Shown here one piece after another: positions 36,962 through 47,900 of a stretch of DNA of 64,000 bases. Below the pieces are notes generated by a model. That model made no database searches. It worked only from the letters and a program-made list of their open reading frames with translations, and had not been told where the DNA came from. Source of the DNA: Muribaculaceae bacterium (GTDB lineage Bacteria > Bacteroidota > Bacteroidia > Bacteroidales > Muribaculaceae). Both the position numbers and the translations under genes were made by a program. How positions within the stretch are numbered: position 1 is the stretch's first letter; each line of letters starts with the position of its first letter. The DNA is taken from the NCBI GenBank assembly GCA_022510425.1, contig JAFLTO010000004.1, forward strand, positions 62,001-126,000. The letters run 5' to 3'.

Positions 36962-39940
36962 TTATTGGAAACGACGGTTGCCTTCAAGACGAGGCTTACC
37001 ATTGTTTTCTTCTTTTCTACGCTTACGGTCAAGATTGAATCTTACGATATGGTAAGCTATCGGAGCCGCGCAATAGAGTGAACAGAAAGTACCCACTATC
37101 ACACCGAAGATCATAGCAAATGTGAAACTGCGGATGGTGTCACCACCGAGGAAGAAGATACATCCAAGCACCAGCAATGTGGAGAAGGAGGTCATGATCG
37201 TACGGGTAAGTGTAGTGTTAAGACTCTTGTTGAATGTAAGGAATCTGTTTTCCTTAGGATATACTTTCATCATTTCACGCACACGGTCGAATACCACCAC
37301 GGTATCGTTAATCTGATAACCGATAATAGTAAGCACAGCCGCTATAAACGATTGGTCTATCTCCATTGAGAATGGAAGGAAGCCCCAGCATATTGAATAG
37401 AAACCAACGATAAGGAACGCTGTGAGAGCCACTGCACAAACCGCACCCACGGAGAATGCGATATTGTGGAAACGTAAGAGAATGTAAAGGAACATACATA
37501 CTACAGCTATACTTACTGCCCAGTAAGCATCCCTTCTCATATCGTCAGCCACTGAAGGACCAACCTTCTGGATAGAGATAATACCATTGTTCTCGTCTGC
37601 CATTGAGAATGTGTTATAGTCCATCACATTGCCATTCTCATCTGTTAGTTCAGGAGCAAGTTTGGTGTAGAGCAATCTTGTTACATCATTATCCACATTC
37701 TTGCTGTCATCTTTGATGCGATAGTTGGTTGAGATACGAACTTTTGTCGGATCATCAATTGTTATAACGCTCACACTCACTGTAGGATCATTTGCCTCTG
37801 TCTGAAGATCCTGGCTCAAACGTTGCTGAAGTTCGGCAGGATTTACCGGGTGGCTGAACTGCACCACATAGTTACGTCCACCTGAGAAATCAATACCTTG
37901 ATTCATGCCACGGATTGAAAGCGATGCTATTGAAACCACGATGAGAGCTACCCATACGCTTGCAGATATTCTCCAGTTGCCGATGAAATTGATCTTGGTC
38001 TTTGAGAATAGGTTACGGCTGATCTTAGTGTCGAAGGACATATTTGCACAACGACCGTTCTTTGTGATGAGGACAAACGCAAGACGTGTCAAGAATACTG
38101 CAGTGAAGAACGAGCATACAAGACCGATGATCAAAGTGGTTGCAAAACCCTTGATCGGACCGGATCCGAAGAGAAGAAGGATAACACCTGTGATTACAGA
38201 AGTGATATTTGAGTCGAAGATTGCTGAGAAGGCATTGTTGTAGCCTTCAGAGATGGCTTGGCGAAGCTTCTTGCCAAGTTTGAGCTCTTCTTTTGTGCGT
38301 TCGAATATAAGCACATTGGCGTCGACTGCCATACCAAGTGCCAGCACGATACCTGCAATACCAGAAAGCGTAAGGACTGCCTGGAATGATGCGAGAATAC
38401 CAAGTGTGAAATAGAGGTTGAGAATCAAACCTACATTAGCAACAAGACCCGGAATAATTCCGTACATAAGGATCATGAATACCATCAGGAGCGCGATAGC
38501 AACGATGAATGAAAGGAATCCTTGTGTCACAGCTTCGGCACCAAGGCTCGGACCGATAACATTGTTGCTGACCACTTCTACCTGTGCACTCATCTTACCT
38601 GACTTAAGCACATTGGCAAGGTCGTTGGCTTCTTCAGGTGTGAAGTTACCTGTGATTTCTGAACTACCCCCTGTGATTTCATTATTCACATTAGGATAAG
38701 AGTAAACATTATTGTCGAGAACAATTGCAATAGGACGCCCGATGTTATTGCGGGTCAATGTGGCCCAAGCTTGAGCACCGGCATCATTCATACGCATGTT
38801 GACTGTGTTGCCACGAAGATTGTCATATTCACTTGAAGCAGAAGTGACAGCATCACCTTCAAGAGCAGCATCACCTTTCAGTGCTATAAGTTGATAATAG
38901 GGAGTGGTGCGGTCTTCACCATTTGCTTTCTTTAGCACATTACCGTTTTCATCATAAACGGGATAATTCACCGCCTTAACTTCCCATACTGCTGAGAAGT
39001 CGCTTGGTAATTTCTGTTTTGCAAGTGGAGAGTTTAGAATACTGTCAACCAAAGCTCTGTTCTGAGGAGCTACTATACCGATCACCGGGCTTCCAGAACG
39101 CATTGGTCCTCCTAAAAGTTGAATAAGGTTGGTGTGGTTAACAGTGTCTTGCTGCATCCATACCTGTGCAAAATTATTGAGATCATTAGCTATCTCATTA
39201 TAATTGTATACTTCGAAGAATTCAAGATTTGCTGAACTCTTGAGAAGTTCTGTGACACGTTCAGGTTCTTTCACACCGGGAAGCTCAAGAAGTATCTGGC
39301 CGGATTTATCCTGAAGTTTCTGGATATTTGGAGCCACAACACCGAACTGGTCAATACGAGTGCGGAAGATATTGAATGCAGCATCAACCTGGCTGTCAAC
39401 CTGGCTTTGCAAAGCTGCGGTTACATCAGCATTTGAAGAGTTGCTTCTGATTTTACCTAAATATTCACCTTCTCTCTGGAAGAGACCGGCCATTGTGCCG
39501 GGTTGGAAATAAGATGCAAATTTGGCTATGAAATCTTTGTCGCTGCTCTTGGCACCTGATGCTTGAGCGGCTGCTATTGCCTCATTGATTTGTTCCAACT
39601 GGCGAGGACCTGCTGCATATTGACGAAGAATGTCGGGCACTGAAATTTCAAGTACCACGTTCATACCTCCCTTGAGGTCAAGTCCCATACCTACTTCAAG
39701 CTTACGCACCTGATTGTAGGTGTAACCCAAATAAACTTTCTCTTTGTCGATTGAGTCATTAAACTGCTTTAGGTGTAATTTGTAAGCATCGTTAGTGACA
39801 TCGTCAGTGCCTGCCATCTCGGTGGCATACTTCTTGGCCTTTTCCTCAAAGTGGTGTGTCACCACAGAAAAGGAAATGTAGAATCCGCTGATTAAGACCA
39901 AAAGGATGGCAATCGTGCTGATAAACCCTTTGTTCTGCAT
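36962..39940 (-). CDS. secDF: Fused protein translocase subunit SecDF
   Basis: The 992-residue protein joins SecD and SecF. The SecD part shows GLDLKGGMNVVLE and the D4-type TM region (GIAGIVLALGMAVDANVLIF); the SecF part shows GIDFSGGRNYVVQF and IGYQINDTVVVFDRVRE. About 12 membrane segments and two large periplasmic loops are present. It uses the proton gradient to help pull proteins across the membrane after SecA/SecYEG. The fused form is usual in Bacteroidota. Confidence 0.95.
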   Translation of the reverse strand: MQNKGFISTIAILLVLISGFYISFSVVTHHFEEKAKKYATEMAGTDDVTNDAYKLHLKQFNDSIDKEKVYLGYTYNQVRKLEVGMGLDLKGGMNVVLEISVPDILRQYAAGPRQLEQINEAIAAAQASGAKSSDKDFIAKFASYFQPGTMAGLFQREGEYLGKIRSNSSNADVTAALQSQVDSQVDAAFNIFRTRIDQFGVVAPNIQKLQDKSGQILLELPGVKEPERVTELLKSSANLEFFEVYNYNEIANDLNNFAQVWMQQDTVNHTNLIQLLGGPMRSGSPVIGIVAPQNRALVDSILNSPLAKQKLPSDFSAVWEVKAVNYPVYDENGNVLKKANGEDRTTPYYQLIALKGDAALEGDAVTSASSEYDNLRGNTVNMRMNDAGAQAWATLTRNNIGRPIAIVLDNNVYSYPNVNNEITGGSSEITGNFTPEEANDLANVLKSGKMSAQVEVVSNNVIGPSLGAEAVTQGFLSFIVAIALLMVFMILMYGIIPGLVANVGLILNLYFTLGILASFQAVLTLSGIAGIVLALGMAVDANVLIFERTKEELKLGKKLRQAISEGYNNAFSAIFDSNITSVITGVILLLFGSGPIKGFATTLIIGLVCSFFTAVFLTRLAFVLITKNGRCANMSFDTKISRNLFSKTKINFIGNWRISASVWVALIVVSIASLSIRGMNQGIDFSGGRNYVVQFSHPVNPAELQQRLSQDLQTEANDPTVSVSVITIDDPTKVRISTNYRIKDDSKNVDNDVTRLLYTKLAPELTDENGNVMDYNTFSMADENNGIISIQKVGPSVADDMRRDAYWAVSIAVVCMFLYILLRFHNIAFSVGAVCAVALTAFLIVGFYSICWGFLPFSMEIDQSFIAAVLTIIGYQINDTVVVFDRVREMMKVYPKENRFLTFNKSLNTTLTRTIMTSFSTLLVLGCIFFLGGDTIRSFTFAMIFGVIVGTFCSLYCAAPIAYHIVRFNLDRKRRKEENNGKPRLEGNRRFQ

Positions 39941-40019
39941 TGTTTTTGAAATGTATTTTTATAATTAATTGTTCGGTTAGTCGGGCGGTTGGTGGAACCA
40001 TCCGCTGATTTTCAACTTG

Positions 40020-40065
40020 CAAATATACTTTAAATTTTTCAACTGAAAAAAAATACTTACCTTTG
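40020..40065. promoter_or_regulatory. Divergent -7 elements for secDF and the Ig-like lipoprotein gene
   Basis: The minus strand carries TATATTTG at 40027-40020 toward secDF. The plus strand carries TACCTTTG at 40058-40065 toward the gene at 40099. Neither has an exact TTTG at 19-21 bases upstream, so only the -7 halves are supported. Confidence 0.5.
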
Positions 40066-40098
40066 GACTAATAATAACTATCATTTACGGGTGTCAAA

Positions 40099-42180
40099 AT
40101 GAAGAAAAAGGGCATTTATAACCCATTTATAAAGCGTAGATTAATTCCTTTCGGGGTGATTTCTGCCGTTTTTTTTGCGGCTGCTTCTTGTGCTTCTATA
40201 GGAAACCCAACCGGTGGACCCCGTGATGAAGATCCTCCGATTTTTGTGAGAGCTAATCCGGCCCCCAACTCCGTAAATGTAAATCGAAACAGAATTGATA
40301 TAGATTTCAATGAGATAGTGAACGTGAAGGATGCTTTCACCAACGTGGTGATATCTCCTCCTTCTAAACAAGTGCCACGTGTCTCTTCAAATGGTCGCAG
40401 AGTTACTGTCACATTTCAAGACACTCTTCTTGAAAACACTACTTACACCATTGATTTCGGAAATTCTATTGAAGATAATAACGAGGGAAACAAACTTCCC
40501 TCCTTCGCTTATTCTTTCTCCACCGGTCCTGAAATAGATACTCTCCAAATATCTGGAATGGTGTTGGGGGCTCAAGATCTGGAACCTCAGCAGGGAATAC
40601 TAGTAGGGGTGTATTCCAATTTATCTGACACAGCATTCTCTACTTTGCCTTTTGAAAGAATGGCTAAAACGGATGATAGGGGAAGATTCTCTATTTTAGG
40701 CCTTGCTCCGGGTGAATACAGAATTTTTGCTTTGGCAGATCTTGACAATGACTACCACAGGGCTAATCCCGAGGAAGCTATGGCTTTTTATGACTTCACA
40801 CTTTCACCTTCAACCGACAGGACCACTACCACCGATACTTTATATAATCTTCGAACAGGTGAGGTGGACACAATCTATTCAAGAGAAAGAACTGTGTTTC
40901 TTCCAAACGATATTTTGTTGAGAAGTTTTGAAAGCGATGTGAAATCACAATATCTCCAAAAATATGAACGACAAGACTCCACCCGTTTGAATTTTGTTTT
41001 CAATACCAAGGCCGATTCAATACCTAAAATACAGGCAGTAGGTTTTGACGATCTGCAAGATTGGTATGTGGTGGAGAAATCAGCTAAAAATGATTCAGTG
41101 ACGTTCTGGATCACGGAACCCTCTATTCTGAGTCTGGACTCCTTGAGAATAGCTGCCACATATCTTCGCACCGACTCCACTAAAAATCTTTCTGAAATCA
41201 CTGATACTCTTCGCTTCTTTTATTCGCGCGACCTGAAAAACGCAATTGCCAATGCTGCTAAGGAAAAGGAAAAAGCATTGAAAGAAAAAGAAAAGGAACG
41301 TGAGAAAGCTATAGAAAAAGCTTTGAAAAACGGTGAAGAATTCGTAGATACATTAGAAGTGGAAGATATTGTGACCCTACCTCCATTGGGATTTAAAGTT
41401 CTTTCTTCATCCACACAAGAGGTGTATCTTCCTCTCTTTTTGGAATTTGACACCCCTCTGACAAAACTTGACACTAATGCATTCCATTTGGAAATGCAGA
41501 TTGACACTATTTGGAAAGAGGTGCCTTTACCTTATCGTGCAGTTCCTGTAGACGATAATAATCCCAGAAAACTTATGATAGAATATCCCTGGGGTTTTGG
41601 AATGCAGTATAAACTGACTGTTGACTCTTTAGCTGCTACCGGTATTTATGGTTTGGAAACCAATAAGCTGGAACATTCTTTCAAGACCAAACCTGAGGAA
41701 GAATATTCTTCCATTATATTCAACATTTCAAATTTTACTGACACTATACCGGCTTTTATAGAATTACTTAACACTTCAGATGCTCCGGTGAGAAGAGAAA
41801 AGGTTACTAATAATCGTGCGGAATTCAAATATGTGACTCCGGGTAAATATTATGCACGCATTTTTGAGGATCATAATGGAAACGGTCTGTTTGATACCGG
41901 CAATTTGGATTCAATACGTCAGCCGGATGTTTCTTATTATTATCCCAAATTGATAAATATTAAAAAGAACTGGGATAAAGAGGAGACTTGGGATGTTTTC
42001 GCTACAGCTGTGGATATGATGAAGCCTTATGCCATCCTGAAGAATAAACCGGAATCTGATAAAAAGAACAAGAACCGGAATAAAAACACTAATCAGGAAG
42101 AGGAAGACGAAGAAGAATATTTCGATCCCAAACGCAATCCGTTTGATCCCAACGATCGGGGAAACGGCATGAGGTATTAG
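40099..42180 (+). CDS. Ig-like (Big_5) domain lipoprotein
   Basis: The 693-residue protein has a lipobox (AAASC) and, straight after it, the typical IGNPTGGPRDEDPPIF linker. A Big_5-type Ig-like domain follows (about 45-145, with SVNVNRNRIDIDFNEIV), then a beta domain like a carboxypeptidase-regulatory fold (DDRGRFSILGLAPGEYRIF). Near 380-405 there is a basic/acidic helix run (KEKEKALKEKEKEREKA). The C-terminus is Lys/Asp/Glu-rich. These proteins are conserved in Bacteroidales and probably lie on the outer membrane; the role is not known. Confidence 0.75.
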   Translation: MKKKGIYNPFIKRRLIPFGVISAVFFAAASCASIGNPTGGPRDEDPPIFVRANPAPNSVNVNRNRIDIDFNEIVNVKDAFTNVVISPPSKQVPRVSSNGRRVTVTFQDTLLENTTYTIDFGNSIEDNNEGNKLPSFAYSFSTGPEIDTLQISGMVLGAQDLEPQQGILVGVYSNLSDTAFSTLPFERMAKTDDRGRFSILGLAPGEYRIFALADLDNDYHRANPEEAMAFYDFTLSPSTDRTTTTDTLYNLRTGEVDTIYSRERTVFLPNDILLRSFESDVKSQYLQKYERQDSTRLNFVFNTKADSIPKIQAVGFDDLQDWYVVEKSAKNDSVTFWITEPSILSLDSLRIAATYLRTDSTKNLSEITDTLRFFYSRDLKNAIANAAKEKEKALKEKEKEREKAIEKALKNGEEFVDTLEVEDIVTLPPLGFKVLSSSTQEVYLPLFLEFDTPLTKLDTNAFHLEMQIDTIWKEVPLPYRAVPVDDNNPRKLMIEYPWGFGMQYKLTVDSLAATGIYGLETNKLEHSFKTKPEEEYSSIIFNISNFTDTIPAFIELLNTSDAPVRREKVTNNRAEFKYVTPGKYYARIFEDHNGNGLFDTGNLDSIRQPDVSYYYPKLINIKKNWDKEETWDVFATAVDMMKPYAILKNKPESDKKNKNRNKNTNQEEEDEEEYFDPKRNPFDPNDRGNGMRY

Positions 42181-42208
42181 CAATATAAGAAGGTCCAAGG
42201 AGAGAAAG

Positions 42209-43120
42209 TCAAAGCTTAAGGCTTCTTCTTCTGAAAAGAGATTTGTCGGCCAAATATTGGTTATAGATAATACCTCCTATTATTAACGCAAGGCCTATAT
42301 ATGTGGAGAAGACTATCGGCTCTTCCAAAATAATGGATATAAAGAATAAGGAAAGGAATGGAGCCAAATAACACATCTGATTGATGAGTGCAGGATTATT
42401 GGTCTCCCTGATAGCAATGCCGAAACATATATAAGGTATCCCCATTTCAAATGCTCCTATATACATTCCTGCTAATACTGATTGGGATTCTAAATGTTCT
42501 ATGGGTTCGAAGAAGTTCCCAACAAACAAATAAGCCATCCCAAACAAAAATGTGAGGAAAAGAGCTGTGATTTCACTCACTTTATGTTTAAGCGAATCAT
42601 TTATCATCCAATAAATACCCCACAGACATGCGCTAACTATGGCCAGAAGAATACCTACTACCGATATTGTGCCGGATATTGCTGTGCCTCCAAGAGATAT
42701 GAAAACTACACCCCCCAAAGACACCGCCATGCCTAAGTATTTAGATTTAGGTATGGGTTTGCGTTCCACCATCGCTATAAGGATAGCCAATAGAATAGGC
42801 CAGATATAATTGATTGGTTGGGCTATCTGAGCCGGCAATAAATCATAGGCCTTGAAGAGCATCAAATAGTAGACCACGGGAGCTATTAAGCCTAAAACAG
42901 CAAAACGCATCCACAAAGAAGGGGATAATAATCTCAGCTCATGCCAGGCTCCTGTTATCAACATCCATATGGTGAAGATTATCAAAGCTGTGGCACAAGC
43001 TATGAAAAGCATTTCAAAGGTACTCATGGTCTGTAAGGCAATCTTGAAGGAGCTCGCTACAGTAGACCAACTCAGTACCGCGGCCGATGCAAGAATTATC
43101 GGCCTACCTGAGTGTTTCAT
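42209..43120 (-). CDS. EamA/DMT family transporter
   Basis: The 303-residue protein has ten hydrophobic segments arranged as two EamA repeats, as in drug/metabolite transporters (first repeat ILASAAVLSWSTVASSFKIA, second repeat IVSACLWGIYWMINDSLKH). The substrate cannot be predicted. It starts 12 bases after the carbonic anhydrase gene and is likely co-transcribed with it. Confidence 0.85.
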   Translation of the reverse strand: MKHSGRPIILASAAVLSWSTVASSFKIALQTMSTFEMLFIACATALIIFTIWMLITGAWHELRLLSPSLWMRFAVLGLIAPVVYYLMLFKAYDLLPAQIAQPINYIWPILLAILIAMVERKPIPKSKYLGMAVSLGGVVFISLGGTAISGTISVVGILLAIVSACLWGIYWMINDSLKHKVSEITALFLTFLFGMAYLFVGNFFEPIEHLESQSVLAGMYIGAFEMGIPYICFGIAIRETNNPALINQMCYLAPFLSLFFISIILEEPIVFSTYIGLALIIGGIIYNQYLADKSLFRRRSLKL

Positions 43121-43132
43121 ATGAATGAAGAA

Positions 43133-43672
43133 TCAGAGAGTAGTGAGTTTTCCGGTCACTGAATCCATTATATAACCCGACACCTCCACATCAGTTGGGA
43201 GCAAAGGATGATTTTTAACCAATTCTACTGAATCTTTCACTGCTTGCTCGGTGTTTTCAAATCCCGTCAGCCATTTATCAAGATCGATACCACATCTTTT
43301 TATAAGGGAAATTGTGGATGAAGATACACCTCTTTTCTCCATCAGATGTAACATTTCATCTGCTGACATGCCTTGAACTCCACACTCTGTATGCCCAATT
43401 ATCATAATTTGATTCACTCCCAGTTCATAGACGCCTACAAGGAGCGATCTCATTGTGGAATCCCATGGATCAGTTATCACACCCCCGGCATTTTTTATCA
43501 TTTTTACATCGCCGTTTTTGATGCCCAGAGCATTGGGTAGCAATTCCACAAGCCGGGTATCCATACAAGTCACTATCGCTATCTTTTTATCAGGATATTT
43601 TGAGGTGATATAAGGTTTATAACCTTCTTTGGCTACAAATTCTTCATTAAATTTAAGGAGTTCGTTAATCAT
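43133..43672 (-). CDS. Beta-class carbonic anhydrase
   Basis: The 179-residue protein has the zinc and active-site residues CMDTR in IAIVTCMDTRLVE and the later HTECGVQ. The length and the KNAGGVITD motif fit the short YvdA-type beta clade. It interconverts CO2 and bicarbonate in the cytosol. It is the first gene of a two-gene unit with the EamA transporter. A -7 element TAAATTTG lies at 43716-43709 on the minus strand. Confidence 0.92.
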   Translation of the reverse strand: MINELLKFNEEFVAKEGYKPYITSKYPDKKIAIVTCMDTRLVELLPNALGIKNGDVKMIKNAGGVITDPWDSTMRSLLVGVYELGVNQIMIIGHTECGVQGMSADEMLHLMEKRGVSSSTISLIKRCGIDLDKWLTGFENTEQAVKDSVELVKNHPLLPTDVEVSGYIMDSVTGKLTTL

Positions 43673-43741
43673 GGCTGGTTATATCATGTTCGATTAGGTT
43701 ATCTTTTGCAAATTTAGCAATAAAATTGATATGGTAAAATT

Positions 43742-43775
43742 GCAACAAGGTTGCGATATGGGTTTTATAATTTTG
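43742..43775 (+). promoter_or_regulatory. -7 element and palindrome upstream of the metal efflux operon
   Basis: TAATTTTG lies at 43768-43775, 24 bases before the start codon. A palindrome GCAAC-AAG-GTTGC at 43742-43754, extended by partly matching bases on each side, sits where the -33 region would be. It could be a repressor or activator site. No regulator gene is adjacent. Confidence 0.45.
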
Positions 43776-43798
43776 CTTTTAATTAAGCTTCACTGACT

Positions 43799-44914
43799 AT
43801 GCGTCATATCAACTGTCTTTTTTATATAATTTTCCTGTTAAGTGCCTTTTCTTGTACATCCCATAAGGAGGAAGAGGAGCATGATGAAGAGCATCATAAT
43901 CACACCGGCATTGTTTTTGAGCCGGACAAAGCAAAAGAATTCGGAATAGAATGGAAAATTATAGTTCCAGGTGTATTTCATGATGTTATAAAGACATCCG
44001 GAAGCATAGAGACATCAAATTCCGATATTCATACAATCACTGCGAAAAAAAGTGGTGTTATAACCTTGAATTCAGGGATTAGCGAAGGGGTTTATATATC
44101 CTCGGGTGAAAAAATTGCTACAATTTCAACCGAAGGTCTGCAAGGGGGAGATCTAAATCAAGCCGCCATAGCAAATTTAAATGCAGCAAAGGCAGAATAC
44201 GAAAGACTCAAACCTTTACATGAGGAAGGATTGGTGACTACTTCAACTTTTCGAGAAGCAGAACGTGCCTACAAGGAAGCACAGGCTCTGGCGGGAAAAA
44301 ATAATTCAGGAGGAACTTCCCTCATTTCATCAAATGCGTCCGGTACTATACAGAATCTTTATGTTAAAACCGGAGAATATGTGGATTTAGGGAGTCCTAT
44401 CGCCACAGTGGTTAAAAACAGCGAGCTTATGCTCAAGGCTGATCTTCCGGCAAGGGAATCAAAACATTTGGGAGAACTGGAGTCAGCAAATTTCATACCT
44501 GAAGGAAGCACTGAAGTGGTTAAACTTTCTGATCTGAACGGTAAAAAAATCACAACAAACATTGCTGCCGCATCCAACGGATATATTCCGGTATATTTCA
44601 CCTTCACGGGCAATCCTCTTGCTTTTCCCGGTGGTTACGTCGAAGTATTTTTGATTTGTGGAGAAAGAAAGGGGGTGATTTCTGTACCAAGAGATGCACT
44701 TCTGGAAATTCAAGGTAACAAATATGTTTATATTGTTGAGGATGACCATGAATATGAAAAAAAACCGGTCAAGACCGGTGCTTCTGATGGAGAAAGAATA
44801 GAAATAATTGAAGGTATTAAGGAGGGAGACAAAATCGTAACAAGGGGTTCCTCTATAATCCGAATGGCTGAGGTTTCATCTATTGCACCTCCTGCCCATA
44901 CGCATAACCACTAA
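43799..44914 (+). CDS. RND efflux periplasmic adaptor (CusB/CzcB type), lipoprotein
   Basis: The 371-residue membrane fusion protein has a lipobox (SAFSC) and a His/Glu-rich segment right after it (EEEEHDEEHHNHTG), which suggests metal binding. The barrel-sandwich halves (KSGVITLNSGISEGVYISSG and SGTIQNLYVKTGEYVDLGSP) and the alpha-hairpin are visible. The last residues are also His-rich (PAHTHNH). It links the RND pump to the outer-membrane channel. The pump gene follows after 23 bases. Confidence 0.88.
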   Translation: MRHINCLFYIIFLLSAFSCTSHKEEEEHDEEHHNHTGIVFEPDKAKEFGIEWKIIVPGVFHDVIKTSGSIETSNSDIHTITAKKSGVITLNSGISEGVYISSGEKIATISTEGLQGGDLNQAAIANLNAAKAEYERLKPLHEEGLVTTSTFREAERAYKEAQALAGKNNSGGTSLISSNASGTIQNLYVKTGEYVDLGSPIATVVKNSELMLKADLPARESKHLGELESANFIPEGSTEVVKLSDLNGKKITTNIAAASNGYIPVYFTFTGNPLAFPGGYVEVFLICGERKGVISVPRDALLEIQGNKYVYIVEDDHEYEKKPVKTGASDGERIEIIEGIKEGDKIVTRGSSIIRMAEVSSIAPPAHTHNH

Positions 44915-44937
44915 TCCAAATCTATTCTTTAATACCT

Positions 44938-47900
44938 ATGCTTGACAGAATTATCCGATTTTCCCTCGACAACAGGTTTCTGGTGCTCTTTATGAGTTTC
45001 CTTATTCTGGCTGCGGGTATGATAGCTTTGTTTAAGACAGAGGTTGACATATTCCCCGATCTGAATGCGCCAACAGTGGTTGTAATGACCGAAGCCGGAG
45101 GAATGGCGCCGGAAGAAGTGGAGCAGTTGGTGACTTTCCCCGTAGAAACGGCTTTAAATGGTATTTCAGGAGTAAGAAGAGTGAGAAGCAGTTCATCAAC
45201 AGGTTTTTCTGTTGTATGGGTAGAGTTTGATTGGACCACCGGTATCAAGGATGCAAGGCAACTTGTGGCGGAAAGGCTGCCATCTATTAGTTCTGAACTG
45301 CCCATAGAGGCCGGATCACCTACAATGGGCCCGTCATCATCAATATTGGGAGAAATCTTAATTGTCGGATTAACATCAGATTCTATTTCCCAAGGTGAAT
45401 TACGTTCTATTGCAGATAGGGTAATCAGGCCTCGACTGTTGGCTCAGGGAGGGGTTTCTTCAGTATCAGTGATCGGTGGAGAAGTGCAGGAATATGCCAT
45501 AAATTTGATCCCGGGGAAAATGAAAAATTTAGGGGTTACCTTAAATAATGTGGAGGAATCTTTGGCAGGGTTCAACTCTAACGCATCGGGAGGAGTGATT
45601 AATGATTATGACAATGAATATCTTATTAAAGCCAGGTTATCCTCCTCTGATCTTGAAGAATTAGGGAAGACTCCGGTTGCCACAGAATCAGGTGGAATTA
45701 TAACCCTCGCAGATATTGCTGAAATCAAACTGATGGCAAAGACACCGGAAATTGGAAAAGCTTCGTTGAATTCGCAATCTGCGGTTTTGATAACTGTGAC
45801 AAAACAACCCGGAATTGGTTCAATTTCTCTCACCGATAGACTTATAGACGAGTTAGAATCCATAATTCCTTCCTTACCACAGGGAATAAATGTAAACACT
45901 GACATATTCCGTCAGGCATCCTTCATTGGCAATTCAGTTTCAAATCTTCAGGTTTCGCTTTTCGAGGGTGCTTTATTTGTGATTATAGTGCTTTTCGTTT
46001 TTTTGATGAATATCCGCACCACTCTTATTTCGGCTGTGGCTATTCCCATGTCTGTTATAATCACTCTTCTTATTATTGATGCGTTGGGTTTTTCTATCAA
46101 TACTATGACTCTTGGAGGTATCGCCATAGCAATCGGATCGCTTGTGGATGATGCTATAGTTGATGTGGAGAATGTCTATCGCCATCTGCGTCGGAATCGA
46201 GAACTTTCCCCGGAACTTCGAAAGGATTCCACTGAGGTAGTGTTCCAAGCTTCAAGAGAAGTACGAATGCCCATACTTAATTCTTCTTTAATCATTATAG
46301 CCAGTTTTCTTCCATTGTTTTTTCTCTCAGGTATGGAAGGAAGACTTTTAATTCCTCTTGGAATATCTTTTATCATTGCTTTGTTGGCATCTACAATCGT
46401 GGCTCTTACTTTGACTCCTGTGCTTTGTGTGTTCTTGCTGGGGAGTGGTAAAAATGAGAAGAAATTGGAAAAAGAGCCTTGGCTTACAAAAAGACTGGCG
46501 ATTTTTTATAAGGGCTTGCTGATGAGAGTGCTCAAAAAACCATCTCCGGTTTTTATCCTAACGGGTGCATTCTTGATTTTTGCCGGGATAGTGTTTCCAT
46601 TTCTTGGAAGAAGTTTCCTTCCTTCGTTTAATGAAGGATCTTTTACGGTTAACGTGAGTGCTCTGCCCGGGATTTCTTTGCCTCTTAGCGACAGTATAGG
46701 AAGAATAGCTGAGAGATTGATTAGAGAAGTGCCCGAAGTGAAATTAACTGCAAGGAAAACCGGCAGGGCAGAACTTGATGAGCATTCCTTGGGTTCAAAT
46801 GTATCGGAGATTGAGGTGCCTTACTCTCTGGAAAGCGGCAGGAAAAGGGAAGAGGTGGCTGCTGATATCCGCAAAAAATTACAGACTATACCGGGTGTGA
46901 ATATAGAAATTGGTCAGCCTATAAGCCACCGTATTGACGCAATGCTATCAGGCAGCGAGGCTCAGATTGCAGTGAAAATTTTCGGTGACAATCTTGACAG
47001 GCTTTTCTCTTTGGGTAAAGAAATTGCCGCAGCTATGGGTGAGGTGTCAGGAATTGTAGATGTTAACGTGGAGCAACAGATCCCACGGCCTGAAATTGAG
47101 ATAAAACCAAAACGTGAATTGCTTGCCAAATATGGGATAACTTTGCCTGAATTCAGCCGATTCATAGACATCGCGTTAATGGGTATACCTGTTTCAAGGG
47201 TATATGCAGGAGCTGCTCCTTACGACATCACTTTAAAAGTGTCGCCCGACTCACGTTCCACATTGGAGTCTTTAAGGGATCTTACAGTTGATACAAAACA
47301 AGGAACTGTCCCTCTCTCTTCTATATCGGAAATCGTTTCAACTTCAGGACCGAGTACTGTAAATAGAGAGAATGTGTCAAGAAGGATAGTGGTTTCTGCA
47401 AATGTCTCCGGTAGAGATCTGAGGGGAGCAGTTAATGATATAAAGAAGAATATAGATAAAGATGTAGATCTCCCAAAAGGTTATTTTATCACCTATGGAG
47501 GACAGTTCGAAAGTGAAGAAAATGCATCAAGGACTTTACTTTTCACATCTTTGGGTGCAATTCTTCTAATTTTCTTCCTTCTTTATGCAGAATTCAAGGA
47601 TGTGAAGGAATCTTTGGTTATTCTCCTGAATATGCCTTTGGCCATTATAGGTGGTGTATTGATTTTATGGATTACAAGAAGTGACCTTAATATACCCGCA
47701 ATCATTGGATTCATATCTCTCTTAGGTATTTCCACCCGAAACGGCATGTTGCTTATTTCTCACTATAACCAATTGCTGCATGAAGGAATACCATTGGATA
47801 CAAGGGTAGTAGTTGGTTCGGTTGACCGACTCAATCCTATACTGATGACTGGTCTTTCATCAGCCTTGGCATTAATACCGTTGGCCTTAAGATACGATAG